A stretch of 64,000 bases of DNA from positions 310,001 through 374,000 of the forward strand of contig NZ_FTMD01000001.1 in assembly GCF_900156155.1 (NCBI RefSeq). The letters run 5' to 3'. Below, piece after piece: positions 44,618 to 53,546 of this stretch. The stretch's first letter is position 1. Each line of letters starts with the position of its first letter. This DNA comes from Aromatoleum tolulyticum. Its GTDB lineage: Bacteria > Pseudomonadota > Gammaproteobacteria > Burkholderiales > Rhodocyclaceae. The notes under the pieces were generated by a model. The model saw nothing but the letters and a program-made list of their open reading frames with translations. It did not search any database and was not told the DNA's origin. Position numbers and translations under genes: made by a program.

Positions 44618-46429
44618 CTATGGCGCGTCGCACAGGCAGTGGCCATACAGGTGCTGCGGGTCGTTCCAACGCAGCAGGTCCGCAGCCTGCGCCTGCAGGT
44701 TGCCGAGGAGGCGTGCGAGCGGGGATTCGGTGGCGATGCCCGCGGGACCGGCGACCGACATCAGGCGGCGCAGCAGCAGGTTGCGCAGGCTGATCTCACC
44801 GGTCGGCCACACCGTCTCGTAGCGGTCGAGCTGAGCGCGCTTCGCGGCGGCGGTGACCGCGTCCTCGACCCCGCCGAGCTTGTCGACGAGTCCCAGGCGC
44901 AGCGCGGCCTCGCCGGTCCACACGCGGCCGCGCGCAACGTTGTCGACCTCGGCGACGTCCTTCCTGCGCGCGCCCGCGACGATCTCGAGGAAGCGCCGGT
45001 AGCTGTGCTCGACGCCCAGCTGCATCGCCTTCGCCAGCGCGGGGTCGAGGGGGCGGCGCGGATCCAGCGTACCGGCGAGCGGACCGGTGGCGACGCGGTC
45101 GGTGGTGACGCCGAGGCGGGCCAGCGGTTCGGTGAACTCGGGGAACATCGCGAACACGCCGATCGAACCGGTGAGCGTCTCCTGCCGTGCCCAGATCTCG
45201 TCCGCACCCGCCGCGACCCAGTAGCCGCCGGACGCGGCGACCGAACTCATCGACGCGACGACCGGCTTGCCCGCGCGGCGCGTGAGCTCCAGCTCGCGGC
45301 GGATCACCTCGGACGCCCAGGCGCTGCCGCCGGGGCTGTCGATGCGCAGGACCACCGCCTTGACGCGTTCGTCCTCGCGCGCCGCGCGGATCTGCGCCGC
45401 AAGGCTGTCGCCGCCGACCGAATCGTCGTCCGCCGCACCATCGACGATCGCGCCCTGCGCGACCAGCACCGCGACGCGCGCGTTCTCGTGCGGGCGCGCG
45501 GCGCGCACCGCGGCGAGGTAGTCGTCCGCATCGATGCGCCGGAAGTCCTTGCCGTCGGCATCCTCGCCGAAACGCGTCTTCAGTAGTTCGTGCCATTCGT
45601 CGCGCTGGCTCAGCATATCGACCAGACCGGTGTCGCGCGCGACGCGGGCGGCGTCGCCGCCGGCCGCCTGCAGCAGCCCGGCGTAGTCCCCGACATAACG
45701 GTCGAGCGCCTCCGGCGCGAGCTTGCGGCTGCCGGCGACACGTTCGCGCAGGCCTTTCCACAGCTCATCGAGCAGTTCGCGCGAGGATTCGCGGTCCTCG
45801 TCGGACATGTCGGTGCGCGTGAAGGGTTCGCTGAAGGACTTGTACTCGCCGACGCGGAACACATGCACCTTCACGCCCAGCGCGTCGAGCGCGCCCTTGA
45901 AGTAGCTGACGTTGCGCGCAAGGCCGGGCAGCAGCACGAAGCCGTCGGGCGCGAGATGAACCTCGTCGGCGATGCTGGCGAGGAAGTACTGGCCCTGCAG
46001 GAAGCGCTCGCCGCGCGCATACACCGGCTTGCCGCCGCTCTTGAAGTCGAGCACCGCCTCGCGCAGCTCGGCGAGCTTGGACAACCCGCCCGGAGCGAGG
46101 AGATCGGTCTCGATGACCAGCGCCTTGATGCGCTTGTCCTCGCGTGCGGCGCGCACCGCCTCGAGCAGGTCGGGTAGCGAGGTCTGGGCTACGGAGGCGC
46201 CGCCCGAGCGGATGATGCCCAGCGGATCACCGACGCGCACGCGCTCGACCAGGGTGCCCGCAGGCCGCAGCACCAGCGCCGCCCCGTCGGGCACGGACGG
46301 CCCCGGATACAGCGCGAAGGCCAGGACCAGCGCGAGCGCCAGCAAGAAGACGAGCGTGACGACGACGCGCCGCAGCATATCGAGCGCACGCCAGATCCAT
46401 GCGAACATCCTGCCCAGAACGCCAAACAT
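44618..46429 (-). CDS. sppA: Signal peptide peptidase SppA (67K type)
   Basis: A 603-residue membrane-anchored protease with two SppA domains. The N-terminal anchor is VVVTLVFLLALALVLAFALY. The first domain has IKALVIETDLLAPGGLSKLA and YARGERFLQGQYFLAS. The second domain carries RIDSPGGSAWASEVIRREL and SMSSVAASGGYWVAAGADEI with the catalytic Ser; the Lys partner lies in the N-terminal half as in E. coli SppA. It degrades cleaved signal peptides. Convergent with hemW, only 3 bp apart. Confidence 0.93.
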   Translation of the reverse strand: MFGVLGRMFAWIWRALDMLRRVVVTLVFLLALALVLAFALYPGPSVPDGAALVLRPAGTLVERVRVGDPLGIIRSGGASVAQTSLPDLLEAVRAAREDKRIKALVIETDLLAPGGLSKLAELREAVLDFKSGGKPVYARGERFLQGQYFLASIADEVHLAPDGFVLLPGLARNVSYFKGALDALGVKVHVFRVGEYKSFSEPFTRTDMSDEDRESSRELLDELWKGLRERVAGSRKLAPEALDRYVGDYAGLLQAAGGDAARVARDTGLVDMLSQRDEWHELLKTRFGEDADGKDFRRIDADDYLAAVRAARPHENARVAVLVAQGAIVDGAADDDSVGGDSLAAQIRAAREDERVKAVVLRIDSPGGSAWASEVIRRELELTRRAGKPVVASMSSVAASGGYWVAAGADEIWARQETLTGSIGVFAMFPEFTEPLARLGVTTDRVATGPLAGTLDPRRPLDPALAKAMQLGVEHSYRRFLEIVAGARRKDVAEVDNVARGRVWTGEAALRLGLVDKLGGVEDAVTAAAKRAQLDRYETVWPTGEISLRNLLLRRLMSVAGPAGIATESPLARLLGNLQAQAADLLRWNDPQHLYGHCLCDAP

Positions 46430-46548
46430 GTGCCTTACCTCGGTTCAGATCACGCGCGGGAGCGGCGTCGGCCGCCGAAACGCCGACTTTACCGCGTATC
46501 CGCCTGTCGTGGCCGGTTCCGCGCTCCTGTCCCCATGCCTGCGCAGCT

Positions 46549-47319
46549 TCAGCCGCGCTTGCGGAACACCAGATCCCATACACCGTGGCCCAGCCTGAGG
46601 CCGCGGTTCTCGAACTTCGTCAGCGGCCGGTAGTCCGGGCGCGGAGCGAAGCCGTCCGCGGTGTTCTCCAGCGCCGGCTCGGCGGAGAGGATCTCCATCA
46701 TCCACTGCGCGTACTCCTCCCAGTCCGTTGCGCAGTGCAGGTACCCGCCCGGGGCGAGGCGCGAGGCGATCAGCGCGACGAAGTCGGCCTGGATGATGCG
46801 CCGCTTGTGGTGACGCTTCTTGTGCCAGGGATCGGGGAAGAACACGTGCACGCCGGCGAGCGCAGCTTCCGGGATCATGTCGCGCAGCACCTCGACGGCG
46901 TCGTGCTGCATGATGCGCAGGTTGGCGAGGCCGTTGTCGGCGATCAGCTTGCACAGGCTGCCGACGCCGGGACCATGCACCTCGATGCCGAGGAAATCCT
47001 TGTCGGGCAGCGCCGCGGCGATCTTCGCGGTGGTCTCGCCCATGCCGAAACCGATCTCGACGATTTTCGGCGCAGGGCGGCCGAACGCGGCGTCGAGGTC
47101 GAGCGACGCGACGCGGTAGGGAATCGAGACCCTGGGGAAGGTCTCCTCCATGTGGCGCTGCTGGGCGACGGACATGCGCCCCTGGCGCAGCACGAAGCTG
47201 CGGATCGAGCGGCTGGAGAAGCGCGCCTCGGGATCGCCGGACGGCGTGCAGGAAACCTCGGCCGGGGTTGCAGAGGCGGACGGATCGGAATCCGGCAGGT
47301 CGGGAGTCGTTGCGGTCAT
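46549..47319 (-). CDS. trmB: tRNA (guanine-N7)-methyltransferase
   Basis: A 256-residue SAM methyltransferase with [20 protein letters not shown] (SAM loop), [40 protein letters not shown] and [17 protein letters not shown]. It methylates G46 of tRNA. The ATG at 47319 gives a ~30-residue variable N-terminal extension typical of betaproteobacterial copies. Confidence 0.94.
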   Translation of the reverse strand: MTATTPDLPDSDPSASATPAEVSCTPSGDPEARFSSRSIRSFVLRQGRMSVAQQRHMEETFPRVSIPYRVASLDLDAAFGRPAPKIVEIGFGMGETTAKIAAALPDKDFLGIEVHGPGVGSLCKLIADNGLANLRIMQHDAVEVLRDMIPEAALAGVHVFFPDPWHKKRHHKRRIIQADFVALIASRLAPGGYLHCATDWEEYAQWMMEILSAEPALENTADGFAPRPDYRPLTKFENRGLRLGHGVWDLVFRKRG

Positions 47320-47432
47320 CGTGTATGGGCGGGAGGCGACGGGCACGGAAGCAGTCGCGCCCCGCAGGCGGAACGGAAATGGAGGAATCCGGAGGTCGCA
47401 GCGGCCCGCGACGCGCGCCGCTGCGATGCGGC

Positions 47433-48218
47433 TTACGAGCCGATCAGGCCGCTCGTCGGCGAGCTCGGGTCGGCGGAATAGAACTTGCGCGGCATGCGGC
47501 CGGCGAGGAAGGCTTCGCGGCCGCACTCGACCGCCTTCTTCATCGCGCTGGCCATCAGCACGGGGTTCTGCGCGTGCGCGATCGCGGTGTTCATGAGCAC
47601 GCCGTCGCAGCCCAGCTCCATCGCGATCGCGGCGTCGGACGCGGTGCCGACACCGGCGTCGACGAGCACCGGCACCTTGGCCTGGTCGATGATCAGGCGC
47701 AGGTTCCACGGATTCAGGATGCCCATGCCGGAACCGATCAGCGACGCGAGCGGCATCACCGCGGCGCAGCCCATGTCTTCGAGCATCTTCGCCTGGATGG
47801 GGTCGTCGGCGCAGTACACCATCACGTCGAAGCCGTCCTTCACGAGGACCTCGGCGGCCTTGAGCGTCTCGGGCATGTTCGGGAACAGCGTCTTCGGGTC
47901 GCCCAGCACTTCGAGCTTCACGAGCGCGTGGCCGTCGAGGAGTTCGCGCGCGAGGCGCAGCGTGCGCACCGCGTCGTCCGCCGTGTAGCAGCCGGCGGTG
48001 TTCGGCAGGATCGTGAAGCGCTCGGGCGGCAGCACGTCGAGCAGGTTGGGTTCGCCGGGGTTCTGGCCGATGTTGGTGCGGCGGATCGCGACGGTGACGA
48101 TCTCGGCGCCACTCGCGTCGATCGCTGCGCGCGTCTCGTCGAAATCCTTGTACTTGCCGGTACCGACGAGGAGGCGGGAGCCGTAGGACTTGCCGGCGAT
48201 AACCAGGGAGTCGTTCAT
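47433..48218 (-). CDS. thiG: Thiazole synthase
   Basis: A 261-residue TIM-barrel enzyme: [80 protein letters not shown] and [20 protein letters not shown]. ThiG builds the thiazole ring of thiamine from deoxyxylulose phosphate, dehydroglycine and sulfur from ThiS thiocarboxylate. ThiS is encoded just upstream, 196 bp away. Confidence 0.96.
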   Translation of the reverse strand: MNDSLVIAGKSYGSRLLVGTGKYKDFDETRAAIDASGAEIVTVAIRRTNIGQNPGEPNLLDVLPPERFTILPNTAGCYTADDAVRTLRLARELLDGHALVKLEVLGDPKTLFPNMPETLKAAEVLVKDGFDVMVYCADDPIQAKMLEDMGCAAVMPLASLIGSGMGILNPWNLRLIIDQAKVPVLVDAGVGTASDAAIAMELGCDGVLMNTAIAHAQNPVLMASAMKKAVECGREAFLAGRMPRKFYSADPSSPTSGLIGS

Positions 48219-48333
48219 GTTCGACCTGCGGGATTGCGGGGTTGAAAGAGAATTGGCGTCAACGCCGGGAAACAGCACCAAGAGGTCTTGAAGAAAGCGT
48301 AGCGAGCGGCCCTAGTTCGGCCCGAGAAGCGCA

Positions 48334-48351
48334 GCCGTACAATGGTACGGC
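48334..48351. promoter_or_regulatory. Hairpin between thiS and thiG
   Basis: GCCGTAC (48334-48340) and GTACGGC (48345-48351) form a perfect 7-bp stem with a 4-base loop in the 196-bp space between thiS and thiG. I see no TPP riboswitch sequence there. The gap could hold a separate thiG promoter or a processing site; no T-run follows the hairpin. Confidence 0.4.
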
Positions 48352-48414
48352 GACGCATTTGCCAAACTCGACAGAGGCGAAATCGGGTCGCGCAGTAGCT
48401 TTATTCATGATCTC

Positions 48415-48618
48415 TCAGCCGCCGCCCACTGCGACGACTATCTCGAGCCGGTCGCCGTCCGCGAGCAGGGTTTCGGCGTGCCGGCCCTTCGGGACGATCT
48501 CGCCGTTGCGCTCGACCGCCAGCCGCTTGCCGGCGAGCTGGCGCGCCTCGAGCAGGGCATGCACGGTCAGCGCCTGTTCGAGGCGTTCCGTCTGGCCGTT
48601 GATGATGAGCTGGATCAT
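48415..48618 (-). CDS. thiS: Sulfur carrier protein ThiS
   Basis: A 67-residue ubiquitin-like protein: [40 protein letters not shown] and the C-terminus [12 protein letters not shown]. The terminal glycine is adenylated and thiocarboxylated to donate sulfur to ThiG. I start at the ATG at 48618; the longer frame upstream reaches into the region before the tRNA promoter. Confidence 0.93.
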   Translation of the reverse strand: MIQLIINGQTERLEQALTVHALLEARQLAGKRLAVERNGEIVPKGRHAETLLADGDRLEIVVAVGGG

Positions 48619-48684
48619 GGGGAAACTGTCTGAAGCGTCGAGTGAAAATCTTACCACGCCCTGCGGCACCGCCCCGACCGCGCA

Positions 48685-48713
48685 TTGCGTCGCACTGCGC
48701 CAGTCATTAGAAT
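48685..48713 (+). promoter_or_regulatory. Promoter of the tRNA-Gly gene
   Basis: TTGCGT (48685-48690) and TAGAAT (48708-48713) are separated by 17 bp, a good sigma-70 spacing. Transcription would begin near 48720, about 26 bases before the tRNA. Confidence 0.6.
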
Positions 48714-48745
48714 GGCGCCCTGCCCGACACAAACCGGGCCGCCGA

Positions 48746-48819
48746 GCGGGCGTCGTATAATGGTAATACCCTAGCTTCCCAAGCTAGAGCCGTGGGTTCG
48801 ATTCCCATCGCCCGCTCCA
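48746..48819 (+). tRNA. tRNA-Gly (anticodon CCC)
   Basis: A 74-nt cloverleaf: acceptor GCGGGCG pairs with CGCCCGC, D arm GTATAATGGTAATAC, anticodon stem CTAGC/GCTAG with loop TTCCCAA giving CCC, T arm TGGGTTCGATTCCCA, discriminator T and an encoded CCA. It reads the GGG glycine codon. Its 3' end is the insertion site of the genomic island that follows. Confidence 0.97.
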
Positions 48820-48852
48820 ATTAGGCTTCCATGGAAATCCACTGAGTTCCAT

Positions 48853-48964
48853 AAGCGGTTGTCAGAAAAGAATTTTTCGCTAGACAACATTCCAATGAGA
48901 TCCACCGAAATCCACCCACTGCTGGACTAAATTAGTCCATCCGGCAGTCCATCAAAGCGGTTGT
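48853..48964. repeat. Repeats near the left island end (candidate integrase arm sites)
   Basis: Between the tRNA and the integrase gene, AAGCGGTTGT occurs twice as a direct repeat (48853-48862 and 48955-48964). TGGACT-AAATT-AGTCCA (48923-48939) is a perfect inverted repeat, and AGTCCATC is repeated (48934-48941, 48946-48953). GAAATCCAC also occurs twice in the area. Such repeats near attL often bind the N-terminal arm domain of the integrase or an excision factor. Confidence 0.55.
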
Positions 48965-49042
48965 GTTCGAGTCCGGATTGTTCCTTGGGCCGAGCGGGTG
49001 CCGGGATGAGCATCTGACTCCTGACTCTGTTCAGGAGCAAGC

Positions 49043-50911
49043 ATGGCACTCACCGACATGTTCGTCCGGCAGGCAAAGGCCACCGGAAAGGACTACACGA
49101 TCCCCGATTTCGACGGCCTCTCGTTGGCGGTCTCGGACAAGGGCACCAAGTCCTGGCACTTCCGCTACACCTGGCTGGGCCAACAGAAGCGGATGTCCCT
49201 GGGGACGTACCCGGAGATCAGCCTGCGCGAAGCGCGCGAGCGCCGCGACAACGCGCGGGCGCAGGTGGCCAAAGGCATCAACCCACAGCGGCAGCGAGAA
49301 AAGGATCGGCACATCGCCACCCAGGCCGAGCAGAACACCTTTGAGGCGGTGTACGACAAGTGGCTCGCCTTCCGGGCGCAGGGGCGCCTCAAGAAAGGCC
49401 GGCAGACCACGCTGTCGATGATCCCGCGCATCTTCAAGAACGACATCCTGCCGAGCCTGCGCAAGCGTTCGATCTACGAGATCACCCGCGCCGACCTACT
49501 TGAAATCGTCGGCCGCATCGAGAAGCGCGGCGCGCCATCCATCGCCGAGAAGGTGCGCACCTGGTTCAACCAACTCTTCCGGTATGCCCTCGTGATCGTG
49601 CCGGGCCTGGAACAGAACCCGGCCTCCGACCTGGATGTGGTCGCCATGCCCCAGCCGCCGGTACGCCACAACCCCTTCCTGCGCATGCCCGAATTGCCCG
49701 AGTTCTTGCAGTTGCTGCGCAAGTACCCCGGCAAGCTGAAAACGCAGCTTGGCCTCCGCCTGCTGTTGCTGACCGGCGTGCGGACCGGGGAACTGCGGCT
49801 GGCGACGCCAGAACAGTTCCACCTCGACGATGGCCTGTGGATCATCCCGCCGGAGGTGGTGAAACAGCTGGAATTGAAGATGCAGAAGGAGAACGTCCGG
49901 CCGGAGGACATCCCACCCTACATCGTGCCGCTGTCCGTGCAGGCGATCGAGATCGTTCGGCACATGCTCGACCAGTTCAAGCCAGCCCAGACGTACCTGT
50001 TCCCGGGGGACAAGAGCCTCAAGCAGCGCATCAGCGAGAACACCCTCAACAAAGCACTGCATCGCTTGGGATACAAGGGCCGGCTGACCGGCCACGGCAT
50101 CCGCGGAACCATCTCGACCGCACTCAACGAACTGGGGTATCCCGAGAAATGGGTGGATGCACAGCTTTCCCACGTCGATCCCAACCAGGTTCGCGCAACC
50201 TACAACCACGCCAAGTATGTGGAGCAGCGCCGACGCATGATGCAGGACTGGGCGGACCGGCTGGACCTGTTCGAGCAGGGGCAGGTCGAAGCGGCCAGTA
50301 CGCTGCTGTCCATTAAACTGGATGGCTTTCCCGTGGTCGCCACCGAAGCGGAGGCGCAACCGTTGTCGGCGGCCAGGGCTGCTCCCACGCTGGTGGTGTC
50401 GCAACCGCTCCAGGGGGCCATGGCGCTGGCCACGGCTCCGGTGCAGCGCCTTTCCGCAGTGCGCGTGCCCAAGATCGAGCCGGCCATCTCCAACGTCCAG
50501 CGCGAGCGGATGATCCTGCTCGACATTCTGGAGGCTCCGCACAACCTGTCGGTCGCCGACTATGCCAAGCTCGCAGGCAAGTCCCGTCGCTGGATCACTT
50601 ACGAAATCCAGGCCGGCAACCTCCTGTCGATCAGCCTGGGCAACCGGGGACAGCGCGTGCCGGATTGGCAGCTCGATCCGCTCAAGCGCCGCCTGATCCA
50701 GACCATCCTCAAGCAGATGCCCCCGGGAATCGACACGTGGCACATCTACCATGCACTCACACGGCCGAGCGATCTCTTCCAAGGGCAGTCCCCCATCGAG
50801 GCAGTGACGCTGGAGAATCTTCACCTCGTCGTTCATCTGGTATGCAGCGCTGTCAGCGAAAGGGTGGTGCAACGCGATAGTCGGACTCCACAACTGTCCC
50901 GGTACGCCTAG
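49043..50911 (+). CDS. Tyrosine integrase with an antitoxin-like C-terminal extension
   Basis: A 622-residue protein, about 200 residues longer than usual tRNA-site integrases. Residues 1-90 are the DUF4102 arm-binding domain (FVRQAKATGKDYTIPDFDGL, GLSLAVSDKGTKSWHFRYTW), then a SAM-like core-binding domain. The catalytic domain shows R in LLTGVRTGELRLAT, HxxR in TGHGIRGTISTALN, QLSHVDPNQVRATYNHAKYV and a Tyr nucleophile in that last segment. The extension (~480-615) contains an HTH-like stretch (LSVADYAKLAGKSRRWITYE) and a segment WQLDPLKRRLIQTILKQMPP...GQSPIEAV that resembles the toxin-binding region of Xre/MbcA-type antitoxins. AGGAG lies 5 bases before the ATG. Confidence 0.9.
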   Translation: MALTDMFVRQAKATGKDYTIPDFDGLSLAVSDKGTKSWHFRYTWLGQQKRMSLGTYPEISLREARERRDNARAQVAKGINPQRQREKDRHIATQAEQNTFEAVYDKWLAFRAQGRLKKGRQTTLSMIPRIFKNDILPSLRKRSIYEITRADLLEIVGRIEKRGAPSIAEKVRTWFNQLFRYALVIVPGLEQNPASDLDVVAMPQPPVRHNPFLRMPELPEFLQLLRKYPGKLKTQLGLRLLLLTGVRTGELRLATPEQFHLDDGLWIIPPEVVKQLELKMQKENVRPEDIPPYIVPLSVQAIEIVRHMLDQFKPAQTYLFPGDKSLKQRISENTLNKALHRLGYKGRLTGHGIRGTISTALNELGYPEKWVDAQLSHVDPNQVRATYNHAKYVEQRRRMMQDWADRLDLFEQGQVEAASTLLSIKLDGFPVVATEAEAQPLSAARAAPTLVVSQPLQGAMALATAPVQRLSAVRVPKIEPAISNVQRERMILLDILEAPHNLSVADYAKLAGKSRRWITYEIQAGNLLSISLGNRGQRVPDWQLDPLKRRLIQTILKQMPPGIDTWHIYHALTRPSDLFQGQSPIEAVTLENLHLVVHLVCSAVSERVVQRDSRTPQLSRYA

Positions 50912-50996
50912 CGATACGCGCGATGGCGAACTTGCACAGCAAGATGCCGCGTGCCGCTTTCGTCTGGAAACACGCGAACGTACGATGGACGCCTGA

Positions 50997-51647
50997 TCAC
51001 GCCGACCTGGTCTCCGTGATCTTCGCCGCCCGTTCGGCAAACCTCTCGACAGCCGGCACACACCCTCGCGACGGCAGCAGCAACTGGGTTCGGATGAGAT
51101 AGGGACCGTCGGCCAGGGGGCGCATGGCAACACCCCAGCCACGTGCCTGCGCGATGCGCGATCGGGGCGCAATGCCGACACCGTAGCCTGCCGCCACCAG
51201 CAGAGCCATGAGTTCGAAGGAATTGACCTCCCGGGCAGAACGGTCTTCAGGCCCAATGACAGCATCAACCTGCTGGCTCAGCGCTTCACATGCCCGTGGG
51301 CACCACCGAACCAGTGGATAGTGCAGCAGCGCATCCAATGACACCTCGACGTGGGCAAGCAGCGGCGAGCGTAACGGAACCGCCAAAGCCAGTTCGTCAC
51401 CCCAAAGTGGCTGAGTGTCCAACGCCAGGTGCGTTGACGTCGCCCTCACCGCCATGCCCATGTCGCAATCGCCGTTTTCCAGGCCACGGACCAGATCGCC
51501 GGCAGTGACCTCCTGCAGCAGGACGAGGGTTTCCGGCTCCTCGGCACGTTGCAGGGCAAGTAGGGTCGCCAGCTGTGGCGACAGCGCGTCAGCCGAAACG
51601 GCGAGTTTGAGTATCGACGATTGGCTGGGGGCACTCATGGATGCCAT
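50997..51647 (-). CDS. LysR-type effector domain lacking the DNA-binding domain
   Basis: A 216-residue protein with only the LysR substrate-binding fold: LKLAVSADALSPQLATLLAL, DCDMGMAVRATSTHLALDTQ, YPLVRWCPRACEALSQQVDA and LMALLVAAGYGVGIAPRSRI. The usual N-terminal winged HTH (about 60-80 residues) is missing and the sequence upstream does not encode it. It could be a remnant, or a stand-alone effector sensor working with the divergent XRE protein. Start codon uncertain (ATG 51647, ATG 51638 or TTG 51677). Confidence 0.75.
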   Translation of the reverse strand: MASMSAPSQSSILKLAVSADALSPQLATLLALQRAEEPETLVLLQEVTAGDLVRGLENGDCDMGMAVRATSTHLALDTQPLWGDELALAVPLRSPLLAHVEVSLDALLHYPLVRWCPRACEALSQQVDAVIGPEDRSAREVNSFELMALLVAAGYGVGIAPRSRIAQARGWGVAMRPLADGPYLIRTQLLLPSRGCVPAVERFAERAAKITETRSA

Positions 51648-51692
51648 TTCGTGATGGAGGCCAGACCGTGGCAGCAAGCATCATAGCAAAGA

Positions 51693-51725
51693 GTTAAATT
51701 TAACGTGGTTAAAAGTATCGCGATA
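51693..51725. promoter_or_regulatory. Two palindromic operators between the truncated LysR and XRE genes
   Basis: GTTAAATTTAAC (51693-51704) and TATCGCGATA (51716-51725) are perfect palindromes in the 94-bp divergent gap. One is probably the autoregulatory site of the XRE protein encoded at 51742. Confidence 0.55.
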
Positions 51726-51741
51726 TTCGACGCTTTTGCCG

Positions 51742-52035
51742 ATGCAAAAGCGTACTGTCCAGCGAGGCCGCCCTGTCGGATCGACCACCTACGAACCTGA
51801 GCCTGCGCTGGCCTTCGGCCTGGCGGTTCGTGCGGCACGGATGGAACAGGGAATGGCTCAGGAGGAGCTGGCGTCGTTGGCGGAAATCGAGCGCTCCCAC
51901 ATGGGAAAGATAGAACGGGGTGAGCACATGCCCACGCTGGCGCTGATCCTCAGAATCGCCGGGGCTCTGAACAGAAGTGCCGCTGATCTGATCGCTGTGA
52001 CGGAGGATAACCTGCGCTCGGGGCCAAAGACGTAA
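51742..52035 (+). CDS. XRE-family HTH regulator
   Basis: A 97-residue protein with a basic N-terminal tail (MQKRTVQRGRPVGSTTYEP) and a Cro/C1-type HTH (AVRAARMEQGMAQEELASLA, EIERSHMGKIERGEHMPTLA). It ends AADLIAVTEDNLRS. A TTG two codons upstream is an alternative start. It is divergent from the truncated LysR and convergent with the full LysR gene; a role in island regulation is likely but unproven. Confidence 0.85.
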   Translation: MQKRTVQRGRPVGSTTYEPEPALAFGLAVRAARMEQGMAQEELASLAEIERSHMGKIERGEHMPTLALILRIAGALNRSAADLIAVTEDNLRSGPKT

Positions 52036-52062
52036 CCGGTGAACGGCACCGGGCTTTGCCTG

Positions 52063-52962
52063 TTACTCGTCGATTTGAGCGTGTAGACGCGCCATAAAGC
52101 GGTCCAGAGGTATGGCGCAAGGGGTGTCCGCGCCACTGTCCGGTCGTAACAGGTACGTGGTGTGGGTGACATTTTGGGCCGCGAGAGGACGAGTCACCAC
52201 GTCGGGGCGATGACAAACTCTGATTCGTGCAGCGTTCGCGAACCCAACGCCATAACCGGCTGCGACCAGCGTCAGCATCATGTCCATCGAGGCGACGTGC
52301 TCGACGGCGCCGGGTTTGCCCGTCGCGGTGTGCAGCAATCGATCCAGCTCGCAATTGCTCCGCCCGAACAACCGGGGATCAGCCATTACGAGCGGATAAC
52401 GCACCAACTCCTCCAAGGGCACCTGCTTGTGAACGAGCAGCGGATGCCGTGCCGATACGGCCACGACCAGCGGATCAATCCAGATCGGTTCGGCAACGAT
52501 TCCATCCCCGACGTCGGTGGTATGTGCAAACCCCACATTGAAGCTGCCCGAACGCAGTCCGCGCACCTGCTCGGCCAGCGTCGCTTCTGTCAAACGTATC
52601 TCGACTTCCGGATCTTCCTCGCGACAGCGTGCGAGAAAGCCAGATAGCCGCGGATCGATGCAGCCGCAGGGGACGGCGATGCGAAGAATCCCCTGATAGC
52701 CTGACGAAACCGCTTTTACGTTTTCACGGGCAAGTTCCAGCGTCGAGAACAACCGAAGCACATCCTGGAGATAAACTGCACCGGCCTGTGTCAGCCGTGT
52801 GCCGCGGCGGTCACGATCGAATAGCAGTGCGCCAAGTTCGTCTTCGAGCTCCTTGATGGTACGGGACAGGGGGGACTGCTCGATATGCAGCCTTTCAGCA
52901 GCACGGGTGAAGTGCAGTTCCTCCGCCAGGACAGCGAAGCAGCGAAGGTGGCGCAACTCCAT
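52063..52962 (-). CDS. LysR-type transcriptional regulator
   Basis: A 299-residue LysR protein with an intact HTH (MELRHLRCFAVLAEELHFTR, AAERLHIEQSPLSRTIKELE) and an effector domain with FNVGFAHTTDVGDGIVAEPI and MMLTLVAAGYGVGFANAARI. The palindrome ACCGTACGGT at 52986-52995, about 24 bp before the ATG, may be its binding site. It lies at the border of the catabolic operon and could regulate it, but its start faces a 584-bp gap rather than the operon promoter. Confidence 0.9.
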   Translation of the reverse strand: MELRHLRCFAVLAEELHFTRAAERLHIEQSPLSRTIKELEDELGALLFDRDRRGTRLTQAGAVYLQDVLRLFSTLELARENVKAVSSGYQGILRIAVPCGCIDPRLSGFLARCREEDPEVEIRLTEATLAEQVRGLRSGSFNVGFAHTTDVGDGIVAEPIWIDPLVVAVSARHPLLVHKQVPLEELVRYPLVMADPRLFGRSNCELDRLLHTATGKPGAVEHVASMDMMLTLVAAGYGVGFANAARIRVCHRPDVVTRPLAAQNVTHTTYLLRPDSGADTPCAIPLDRFMARLHAQIDE

Positions 52963-53546
52963 GGTTTGTCCTCCATCGTGATGTTACCGTACGGTTCCAC
53001 TTGCAGCCTCGGGATACTTGCAGTTCTAGTCAAATCACGAGGACTGTCGGTTGGACCGCCTATCCAGAAGCGATGAATTACTCGTCAGGCGCTACTGAAA
53101 TACTAGACGGGAACCCAATGGGATTTGCTCGCAGCCTCGCGTCCAAGCCGTTCCGAACCAGGTATGTTTGACCCGTTCAATAACAGCCAAGGCGTGCGTC
53201 AGATCGATATGGCTGTACGGGCCGGTACGTGGTGGATAGGCGCGGTCGGTAGCGATACCACAGTAGATCTGCACAGCCTTCCGAGTCAGACGGGACGCGG
53301 GGCGGAAGAGCGCAAAGGAAGGCGACTTTCCTTCGCAACTAAAACAGCCCTTTCATTGGACGCGACCACGACCATGCAGGCGATACACGATGAGGCTATG
53401 TGAGTCTTGTATAAGAAGGACTTGGTTCCACAACCAGCGGTAACGCCTTCATGAGACCATCAACTCGATTTCTCCTTCCAATCAATTCGGACGCATTACC
53501 CAATTATCTGGAAGAAGAAATTTCGCCGGATGCGCAGAACGCTCAA
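52963..53546. other. 584-bp gap between the LysR gene and the catabolic operon end
   Basis: No convincing gene. It contains the LysR upstream region (palindrome 52986-52995). A minus-strand open frame ends at 53092 and runs open for roughly 85-100 codons upstream; its last part (from about 53274) includes DLTHALAVIERVKHTWFGTA. I do not recognise it, it has no clear start or RBS, and it may be a gene remnant. No clear terminator was seen after the operon's last gene. Confidence 0.4.

Noticed and set aside
48219-48414. TPP riboswitch near thiS-thiG
   Set aside because: The thi-box core (CTGAGA...GACC type) is not present in the gap; only a simple hairpin is.
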